DNA of 64,000 nt from Cupriavidus gilardii (GTDB lineage: Bacteria > Pseudomonadota > Gammaproteobacteria > Burkholderiales > Burkholderiaceae). Both the position numbers and the translations under genes were made by a program. The stretch lies in contig NZ_JABTYE010000026.1 of NCBI RefSeq assembly GCF_013314895.1, forward strand, positions 1-64,000, written 5' to 3'. The first letter of the stretch is position 1, and the number at the start of each line of letters is the position of its first letter. This document shows positions 57,792-64,000 of the stretch, piece by piece. The notes beneath the pieces are model-generated. The model made no database searches and was not told where the DNA came from. It saw only the letters and a list, made by a program, of their open reading frames with translations.

Positions 57792-60700
57792 ATGCATCGA
57801 TTCCTCAGTTTCCTGACCAACACGCGCACGCTGTCCGTGATAGGCGTCGTCGCGCTGACGCTCTTCCTGCTGCTGGCGGCCGATACCTTCGAGGTCGGGC
57901 TGACCTGGGTCGGCATCGTGCTAGGCCTGCTGGTGGTGGCGTGGCTGATCGCCTTCGCATGGCGTCACTATCGCGCCCGGCAAGCCAGCGGCAAGCTCGG
58001 CGCGCTGCTGGAACAGCAGGCCAATGCGGCGGCCCAGGAAGCGCCGCAGGAAAAGCGCGGCGAGGTCGAGGCGCTGCGGACGCGGCTGGTCGATGCGGTC
58101 AAGACCATCAAGACCTCGAAGCTCGGCCAGCTGTCGGGCAACGAGGCGCTGTACGAACTGCCGTGGTACATCGTGATCGGCAATCCGGCAGCGGGCAAGA
58201 GCACCGCGGTGCTGAATTCGGGCCTGCAGTTTCCGTTCGCCGACAAGAACAACGCGATCATCCACGGCATTGGCGGCACGCGTAACTGCGACTGGTTCTT
58301 CACCACCGAAGGCATCCTGCTCGATACCGCCGGCCGCTATTCGGTGCACGAGGAAGACCGCAAGGAATGGCTGGGCTTTCTGGACCTGCTCAAGCGCTAC
58401 CGTCCGCGCGCGCCGATCAACGGCATCGTGGTTACCGTCAGCATTCCCGAGCTGACGCAGAACCGGCCCGAGTTCGCCATCCAGCTGGCCAAGAACCTGC
58501 GGCAGCGCGTGCAGGAGCTGACCGAGCGGCTCGAAGTCTTCGCGCCGGTCTACGTGATGTTCACCAAGGCGGACCTGATCACCGGCTTCACCGAATTCTT
58601 CGGCGACAGCGACAAGCATGAACGCGACCGCGTCTGGGGCGCCACCCTGCCCTTCGAGCCGGGCGAAAAGCGCGATGCCGCCGCAATGTTCGACGAGCGT
58701 TTCGACGAGCTGTACGACGGCCTGAAGGAAATCAGCGTGGCGCAGATCGCGCAGCACCGCAACGGCAAGCTGTCGCCGGGCCTGCTGAGCTTCCCGCTCG
58801 AGTTCGCGTCGATCAAGCCGGCGCTGCGCGCCTTCCTGGTGACGCTGTTCGACGAGAACCCGTTCCAGTACAAGCCCGTGTTCCGCGGCTTCTATTTCAC
58901 CAGCGCGGTGCAGGAGGCCAGCACCACCAGCGCCTCGGCCGAACGGATTGCCCGCCGCTTCGGCCTGAAGCTCGACAGCGCCGCGCACAGCCGCGAGGTG
59001 TTCTCGAAGAACGGCTTCTTCCTGCGCGATCTGTTCTCCAAGGTGGTGTTTGCCGACCGCAAGACCGTGCGGCAGTTCTCGAGCCCGGCCAAGACACGGA
59101 TGCGCTTCGTCACCTTCTTCGGGCTGGTGCTGGCGCTGGGCCTGCTGCTGGGCGGCTGGACCTGGTCCTTTATCGGCAACCGCCAGCTGACCGCCAATGT
59201 GCAGGCCGACCTCGACAAGATCGTCAAGCTGCAGCAGAACCGCATCGACCTGCAATCGCGGCTGGAGGCGCTCGATATCCTGCAGGACCGCATCGAGCAG
59301 CTGGAGCGCTTCCGCGCCGACCATCCGATCGCGCTGTCGCTTGGCCTCTATCAGGGCGACACGCTGCAGCACAAGTTGCTCGACGAGTACTACAACGGCC
59401 TGCGCCAGGTCATGCTCAAGCCGGTCGGCACGTCGATCGAACGCTTCCTCGCCGAGGTCAACGCGCACCCGGACCAGCTGGCGCAGCACGTGCGGGCGCC
59501 GGCGGCCAATGGCGCGGTGGTACCGGCGTCGGCCACGGCCGGTGGTGCAGCCGGCGCCAGCGCGGTAGCCGCCGCACCGGGCGCGGCCGTCGCGGCAGCC
59601 ACGGCGGCGCCTTCCGCCGCCGACATGACCGCCGCGTTGAACACCGAATCGCCGAACGCCAAGCGCTATGCCGACGCCTCGCCGACCAACGTCGAGGACG
59701 CCTACAACGCGCTGAAGACCTATCTGATGCTGGCGGACAAGCGCCACGTCGAGGTGGCGCACCTGACCGACCAGGTCACGCGCTTCTGGCGCGGCTGGCT
59801 CGAGGAGAACCGCGGCAACATGCCGCGCGAGCAGCTGATCCGCGCGGCCGAGCGCAACATCTCGTTCTATCTGGCCCGCGTCAACGACGACAACTGGCCG
59901 CTGCTCGAAAGCAATCTGTCGCTGATCGACCAGACCCGCGAGAACCTGCGCCGCGTGGTGCGCGGCATGCCGGCGCGCGAGCGCGCCTACGCCGAGATCA
60001 AGGCGCGCGCGGCCACCCGCTTCGCGCCGATGACGGTGGCCCGCATCGTCGGCGACGCCGGCGCGACGGTCGTAGCCGGCAGCTACGCCGTGCCCGGCAC
60101 CTTCACCAAAGAGGCCTGGCTGCAATACGTGCAGCCCGCGATCCGCGAGGCCGCCAGCAAGGAACTGCAGAGCAAGGACTGGGTGCTGAACGTGGCCGCC
60201 CGCGACGACCTGACGCTGGAAGGCAGCCCCGAGCAGATCCAGAAGACGCTGGTGTCGATGTACAAGAATGAGTACGCGAAGGAGTGGCAGCGCTTCATGC
60301 AAGGCGTGGCCGTGCAGGAGTTCAAGAGCTTCGACCAGGCCGTCACCGCAATGAACCTGCTCGGCGATCCGGTCAATTCGCCGATCCGCAAGCTGTTCGA
60401 CGCCGCCTACGAGCAGACCTCGTGGGACAACCCGTCGATCGTCAATGCCGGCCTGAAGCAGGCCAAGACCGGCGTGATCGACTGGTTCAAGCGCTGGGTC
60501 TCGCGCGGCACCCCGTCGGGCGTCAGCGTCAATGTCGACAGCGCGAGCCTCGCCTCCTCGTCCGAAGCCGGCAACATCCCGATGGGACCGGTCGGCAAGG
60601 AGTTCTCTGGCCTGGCCAAGATCGCCGTGATGCACGACAACAATTCGCTGCTGCGCGGCTATATGGAAGCGCTGTCGAAGGTCCGCACGCGCTTCAACAC

Positions 60701-61748
60701 CATCAAGAACCAGGGCGATCCCGGCCCCGGCGCGCGGCAGCTGATGCAGCAGACGCTCGACGGCAACGGCTCCGAGCTGGCCGACGCGCTCAAGTACGTC
60801 GACGAACAGATGCTGACCGGCATGACCGACAGCCAGCGCCAGACGCTGCGTCCGCTGCTGGTCCGTCCGCTGCTGCAGTCGTATGCGGTGACGATCCGCC
60901 CTGCCAGCGTGGAGATCAACAAGGTGTGGAACGCCCAGGTCTACCAGCCGTTCATGCAGACGCTGGCGACCAAGTACCCCTTTGCCTCCGATGCCAAGAT
61001 CGAGGCCAGCGCCGCCGAGATCGGCCAGGTGTTCGGCCCGGACGGCGCCATCGCGAAGTTCGCCGGTACGACCATCGGTCCGCTGTCGGTACGCCGTGGC
61101 GACATGATCGCGGCGCGTACCTGGGGCGATCTGGGCGTGACCTTCGCGCCGGAGTTCACCACCAACTTCACGCGCTGGATCGCGCCGCTGACCGGCGGCG
61201 CGGCGGCCGGCGCAGGCGGTGCCGCCGCTGCGGCCCCGCAGACCGTGTTCCAGATCCTGCCGTCGCCGGCAGCCGGCACGACCGAGTACACGATCGAGAT
61301 CGACGGCCAGCAGCTGCGCTATCGCAATACGCCGCCCCAGTGGACCAACTTCGTCTGGCCCAATCCGCAGGGCACGCCGGGCGCGCGCATCACCGCCACG
61401 ACTTTCGACGGCCGCACTGTCGAAGTGCTCAGCGAACCGGGCCGCTTCGGCCTGGAGCGCTTGATCGCCACGGCCTCGCGCAAGCGCCGGCCCGATGGCG
61501 CGTTCGAGCTGTCGTGGACGCAGGGCGGCACCACGGTCGCGGTGGCGCTGCGCATCGTCAGCAGCCCGCAGACCACCACGGCGGCCGCGGACTCGCCTCA
61601 GGGACAGGGCCTGCGCGGCCTGAAGCTGCCGCCGGCGATTGCCGACGCCTCGGCGCCGGTCACCGCCGTCGAAGCAGCACAGCCGGCCGCCGCGTCGGCG
61701 CCCATCGCGCAGTCCGGCGCACCGGTGCGTGCAGGAGGTGCGCAATGA
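57792..61748 (+). CDS. tssM: TssM inner-membrane core protein (IcmF family)
   Basis: Spans the inner membrane and periplasm and forms the channel-like membrane complex with TssL and TssJ. 1318 residues. Two N-terminal membrane helices (LSVIGVVALTLFLLLAA; VGIVLGLLVVAWLIAFAW), a cytoplasmic NTPase-like domain with intact Walker A GNPAAGKST at 130-138 and DTAGRYSV, the family stretch ENPFQYKPVFRGFYFTS, a third helix (VTFFGLVLALGLLLGGWTW), then the large periplasmic domain. An Ala-rich insertion (AGASAVAAAPGAAVAAATAA) near 590 is unusual for the family. The C-terminus holds the TssJ-binding beta domain. The stop overlaps tagF (ATGA). Confidence 0.97.
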   Translation: MHRFLSFLTNTRTLSVIGVVALTLFLLLAADTFEVGLTWVGIVLGLLVVAWLIAFAWRHYRARQASGKLGALLEQQANAAAQEAPQEKRGEVEALRTRLVDAVKTIKTSKLGQLSGNEALYELPWYIVIGNPAAGKSTAVLNSGLQFPFADKNNAIIHGIGGTRNCDWFFTTEGILLDTAGRYSVHEEDRKEWLGFLDLLKRYRPRAPINGIVVTVSIPELTQNRPEFAIQLAKNLRQRVQELTERLEVFAPVYVMFTKADLITGFTEFFGDSDKHERDRVWGATLPFEPGEKRDAAAMFDERFDELYDGLKEISVAQIAQHRNGKLSPGLLSFPLEFASIKPALRAFLVTLFDENPFQYKPVFRGFYFTSAVQEASTTSASAERIARRFGLKLDSAAHSREVFSKNGFFLRDLFSKVVFADRKTVRQFSSPAKTRMRFVTFFGLVLALGLLLGGWTWSFIGNRQLTANVQADLDKIVKLQQNRIDLQSRLEALDILQDRIEQLERFRADHPIALSLGLYQGDTLQHKLLDEYYNGLRQVMLKPVGTSIERFLAEVNAHPDQLAQHVRAPAANGAVVPASATAGGAAGASAVAAAPGAAVAAATAAPSAADMTAALNTESPNAKRYADASPTNVEDAYNALKTYLMLADKRHVEVAHLTDQVTRFWRGWLEENRGNMPREQLIRAAERNISFYLARVNDDNWPLLESNLSLIDQTRENLRRVVRGMPARERAYAEIKARAATRFAPMTVARIVGDAGATVVAGSYAVPGTFTKEAWLQYVQPAIREAASKELQSKDWVLNVAARDDLTLEGSPEQIQKTLVSMYKNEYAKEWQRFMQGVAVQEFKSFDQAVTAMNLLGDPVNSPIRKLFDAAYEQTSWDNPSIVNAGLKQAKTGVIDWFKRWVSRGTPSGVSVNVDSASLASSSEAGNIPMGPVGKEFSGLAKIAVMHDNNSLLRGYMEALSKVRTRFNTIKNQGDPGPGARQLMQQTLDGNGSELADALKYVDEQMLTGMTDSQRQTLRPLLVRPLLQSYAVTIRPASVEINKVWNAQVYQPFMQTLATKYPFASDAKIEASAAEIGQVFGPDGAIAKFAGTTIGPLSVRRGDMIAARTWGDLGVTFAPEFTTNFTRWIAPLTGGAAAGAGGAAAAAPQTVFQILPSPAAGTTEYTIEIDGQQLRYRNTPPQWTNFVWPNPQGTPGARITATTFDGRTVEVLSEPGRFGLERLIATASRKRRPDGAFELSWTQGGTTVAVALRIVSSPQTTTAAADSPQGQGLRGLKLPPAIADASAPVTAVEAAQPAAASAPIAQSGAPVRAGGAQ

Positions 61749-62776
61749 GCCAGGCAGCGCAATTGCAGCTCGCGTACTTCGGCAAGCTTCCGTCGCGCGG
61801 GGATTTCGTCAAGAGCCCGAACCAGACCCAGCTGCTCGACACGCTCGATCGCTGGCTGTCGCAGGCGATGGAGATGCTGGCAGAAGACCCGGGCTGGAAG
61901 ACCGTCTATGACGCCTGGCAGCCGGTCCAGTTCGCTTTCCTCGGCTCGCAGAGCCGGCTGGCGATCGCGGGGACGGTGATGGCCAGCAACGACCAGTCGT
62001 CGCGCCGTTTCCCCTTCCTCGCCGCCGCGGCGCTGGAGATCGACCAGCCGCTGCCGTTCATCGCGCGCAGCCCGCTGGCGCTGACGCGGCTGTGGACGCG
62101 CGCCAGCCATCAGATGCAGGAGCTGGTCTCCGCCGCCGATCCGGCCGAGGGTCTGCGCAATCTGGCGCAGACCCAGTTCGCGGTCGAGATCGGCGCGGGC
62201 GCGCAGGCCTACGACGCCAGCTTCAAGGACTTCATCGAATTCCAGACCGTCGCCGGGCTGGAGCAGATGCTGCGCGCCGATGGGCAGACGCTGTGCCTGC
62301 GACGCACGCTGGTCGCGCTGGGCATCCTGCTCGAACCGGTGATGAGCGCCGGCACGTCGCGGCTGGACAAGGGACTGACGCTGCCGTTGCCGTCCGACCC
62401 GGTCTATCGCAGCCTGGTGGCCAGCTTCTGGCTCGACCTGGTATCGAGCTTCCTGAAGCGCGGGGACTTCGAGCTGTCGCTGTTCCTCGGCCGCATCGGC
62501 AACCCCGGCAACACCGGCAACCTCGGCGCCGGACAGGCCGGCCGCAGCGAACGCCTGGTGATCGGCTTCAACGGCGCCTCGTCGCGCACGCTGCACGGCA
62601 TCATGTCGCCGCTGGCGTACGGCGAAATCAATATCGACATCGACGACCCGCAGTGGGTGGACCAGCATGCGGGCTCGCGCTATGGCGTGGCCAAGCTGGC
62701 GAGCTATCTCGAGCAGCCGCAGTTGTCGCTGCGCGCGGCGCTCGACACCTTCCGCGAAGTCTTCATCGGAGAATGA
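61745..62776 (+). CDS. tagF: TagF, T6SS-associated regulator
   Basis: 343 residues from the ATG at 61745 that overlaps the tssM stop by 4 bp. The TagF opening YFGKLPSRGDFVK is near residue 10, followed by RRFPFLAAAALE and LLDTLDRWLSQAMEML. Known TagF proteins repress T6SS firing after translation, and in some species are relieved by a threonine phosphorylation pathway; no kinase or phosphatase genes (ppkA, pppA) are seen in this window. A Gly/Asn-rich stretch (GNPGNTGNLGAGQAGR) near 260 is a local insertion. Much longer frames upstream run through tssM and are not coding. Confidence 0.93.
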   Translation: MSQAAQLQLAYFGKLPSRGDFVKSPNQTQLLDTLDRWLSQAMEMLAEDPGWKTVYDAWQPVQFAFLGSQSRLAIAGTVMASNDQSSRRFPFLAAAALEIDQPLPFIARSPLALTRLWTRASHQMQELVSAADPAEGLRNLAQTQFAVEIGAGAQAYDASFKDFIEFQTVAGLEQMLRADGQTLCLRRTLVALGILLEPVMSAGTSRLDKGLTLPLPSDPVYRSLVASFWLDLVSSFLKRGDFELSLFLGRIGNPGNTGNLGAGQAGRSERLVIGFNGASSRTLHGIMSPLAYGEINIDIDDPQWVDQHAGSRYGVAKLASYLEQPQLSLRAALDTFREVFIGE

Positions 62777-63579
62777 TCATGCGTTCGGTTTTCCCGGCCT
62801 GCCGCGCGGTTGCGCTGGCGACGGCCCTGACCTGGCTGCTGGCGTCGCCCGCCTCCGCCCAGACGCCTGCCGGCGCGGAGGCAGCGGCAGGCCGCGTGGT
62901 CGCCGGCGGCGCGGTGCCGGACGAGGCCACCAAGGCCGAGGTGCTCGCACGGCTGCGGGAGTTGTATGGCGCGGCCAATGTGGTCGATCAGATCGAGGTC
63001 GGCGGCGTGGTGTCGCCGCCGAACTGGACCGCGAATGTGCAGAAGGTGCTGTCGCCGCAGATCAAGCAGGTCAAGCGGGGGCAGCTGAGCATCGACGGCA
63101 CGCAGATCGCGCTGTATGGCGATGTCGCCGACGAGGGCCAGCGGCAGCAGATCGCCACCATGATGTCGAGCGGGCTGGGGCAGAACTACACGGTCAAGAA
63201 CGGCCTGCGCGTGCCGGCATCGGGCCAGGATCTGCTGGACCGCACGCTGGCGAACCGGATCATCGAATTCGAGACCGGCAGCGCCACGCTGACGCCGAAG
63301 GGGCGCGCGATTCTCGACGAGATGGCGGCGGTGCTGCCGAAGCTGTCGGGACGCAAGATCGAGATCGTCGGGCACACCGACAACTCGGGCAGCCGTGCGC
63401 TGAATCTGGCGCTGTCGCAGTCTCGCGCGGAGACGGTCAAGAGCTATCTGGCCGGCAAGGGGATCGAGCCGTCGGTGCTGTCCGCTGTCGGCGTGGGACC
63501 GGATCAGCCGATCGCCCCGAACGACAAGGAAGAGAACCGGGCGCGCAATCGGCGCATCGAGTTCAGGGCGAGCCAGTAA
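62773..63579 (+). CDS. OmpA-like periplasmic peptidoglycan-binding protein
   Basis: 268 residues from an ATG at 62773 overlapping the tagF stop (ATGA); a second ATG at 62779 (MRSVFPACRAVALATALTWL) gives the signal peptide directly. Cleavage is likely after ASAQ. A BON-like middle part (QLSIDGTQIALYGDVADEGQ) leads to a C-terminal OmpA domain (FETGSATLTPKGRAILDEMA, KIEIVGHTDNSGSRALNLAL, ARNRRIEFRASQ), with the Asp and Arg residues that hold diaminopimelate. It probably anchors the membrane complex to the wall in place of the OmpA extension that TssL lacks here. Confidence 0.9.
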   Translation: MIMRSVFPACRAVALATALTWLLASPASAQTPAGAEAAAGRVVAGGAVPDEATKAEVLARLRELYGAANVVDQIEVGGVVSPPNWTANVQKVLSPQIKQVKRGQLSIDGTQIALYGDVADEGQRQQIATMMSSGLGQNYTVKNGLRVPASGQDLLDRTLANRIIEFETGSATLTPKGRAILDEMAAVLPKLSGRKIEIVGHTDNSGSRALNLALSQSRAETVKSYLAGKGIEPSVLSAVGVGPDQPIAPNDKEENRARNRRIEFRASQ

Positions 63580-63592
63580 GCGATTGCGGCGT

Positions 63593-63611
63593 GGGGGCGT
63601 AACGCGCCCCC
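63593..63611. terminator. Hairpin between convergent ompA-like gene and tssA
   Basis: A 7-bp GC stem (GGGGGCG/CGCCCCC) with a 5-base loop in the 39-bp gap between the convergent genes. It is well placed to end transcription from both sides; T-runs are absent. Confidence 0.55.
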
Positions 63612-63618
63612 TCAGCCA

Positions 63619-64000
63619 CTAGTTGCTGGAATCGCTATCCGGGTCCGGCATCACGCCAAGCAATTCCTCGATCTGCGACAGCGTGCCTTCATCCTTCACG
63701 ACGGTGCGCAGCCAGGCGTGCAGCGGCATCTCGCCCCACTTGGCCGCGCGCGCGGCCAGATAGGCGACCGGGCTATGCGGCTCGGTACGGCGGAAGAAGT
63801 CGGCGACTTCGCGCAGTTGCGCCAGGGCCTGCTGACGCGTGCGGATCGGACCGCCGGCTGCGGCGGCGCCCTGCCCGACCGCTGCCGGCACTTCGACACG
63901 GCCGACGGCCGCCGGCGCAGCTGCCTGCTGCGCGTCGCCGGCGACAGTGGCCGGTGCGGCGGGCTTGCCGACAAAGCGCTCGACCAGCGCCCGCACCGCT
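63619..64000 (-). CDS. tssA: TssA, C-terminal part, cut by window edge
   Basis: The frame is open to the right edge, so only about 127 C-terminal residues are seen. TssA organises baseplate and sheath assembly. The conserved C-terminal stretch is complete: RTRQQALAQLREVADFFRRT, EPHSPVAYLAARAAKWGEMP, LHAWLRTVVKDEGTLSQIEE, followed by a short acidic end (DPDSDSSN). An Ala/Pro-rich linker (PAAVGRVEVPAAVGQGAAAA) precedes it. Convergent with the ompA-like gene. Confidence 0.93.
   Translation of the reverse strand, partial: AVRALVERFVGKPAAPATVAGDAQQAAAPAAVGRVEVPAAVGQGAAAAGGPIRTRQQALAQLREVADFFRRTEPHSPVAYLAARAAKWGEMPLHAWLRTVVKDEGTLSQIEELLGVMPDPDSDSSN

Noticed and set aside
60284..61744. Extended frame upstream of tagF
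   Set aside because: Runs through tssM in another frame. TagF starts at 61745 with its family opening and an ATGA overlap.
57921..61745. 1274-codon minus-strand open frame opposite tssM
   Set aside because: A shadow of tssM in a GC-rich gene; no start context, no motif, and composition dominated by Arg, Gly and Gln.
1..64000. tRNA, rRNA or integrase genes that would mark a genomic island boundary
   Set aside because: None could be recognised anywhere in the window; island ends, if any, lie outside.

Overview
The window is most of one type VI secretion (T6SS) locus of a high-GC Gram-negative bacterium. The gene set (tssJ lipoprotein, VanY-type TagX, separate TagF and OmpA-like proteins, Tle1/Tli4, DUF3304, DUF3396, PoNi and Imm71/72-like immunity families) suggests a betaproteobacterium of the order Burkholderiales, near Burkholderia, Ralstonia or Cupriavidus. 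This is inference from gene content; no rRNA or housekeeping gene is present to confirm it.

Layout. 1-12482 (minus strand): a lipoprotein with TPR-like repeats, then tssB, tssC, hcp, tssE, tssF, tssG, clpV and a vgrG cut by the left edge. 12483-12784 is a divergent promoter region. 12785-15630 (plus strand): tssJ, tssK, tssL. 15714-38246 (plus strand): two vgrG islands. The first has vgrG, a predicted PD-(D/E)xK (VRR-NUC-like) nuclease effector and a long array of intact, truncated, frameshifted and remnant immunity genes (DUF3396/TsiV-like, PoNi-like, Imm71/72-like). The second has a vgrG with a peptidoglycan-binding tail, a predicted peptidoglycan-targeting effector and an exported partner. 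38380-53497 (minus strand except one gene): a third vgrG with a DUF4123 adaptor, a Tle1 (DUF2235) lipase, two Tli4-like immunity proteins and many small lipoproteins or exported proteins, several of the DUF3304 type. 53651-63579: a membrane protein (minus), then on the plus strand tagX, PAAR, a two-helix membrane protein, tssM, tagF and an ompA-like gene. 63619-64000 (minus): the 3' part of tssA, cut by the right edge.

How it works together. TssJ, TssL and TssM form the membrane complex; TssK, TssE, TssF, TssG and VgrG form the baseplate; TssB/TssC are the sheath and Hcp the tube; ClpV recycles the sheath; TssA guides assembly; TagX probably opens peptidoglycan; PAAR and VgrG form the spike carrying effectors. 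The accessory islands hold toxins for DNA, probably peptidoglycan, and phospholipid, each with immunity proteins in the matching compartment.

Most striking are three structural features of the accessory islands: a 2,274-bp, equal-length, nearly identical direct repeat inside vgrG1 and vgrG2, which brackets the immunity array; a repeated immunity-tail/intergenic cassette present four times; and a (GCGAT)n tract that puts one PoNi gene out of frame with its own intact C-terminal tail module.
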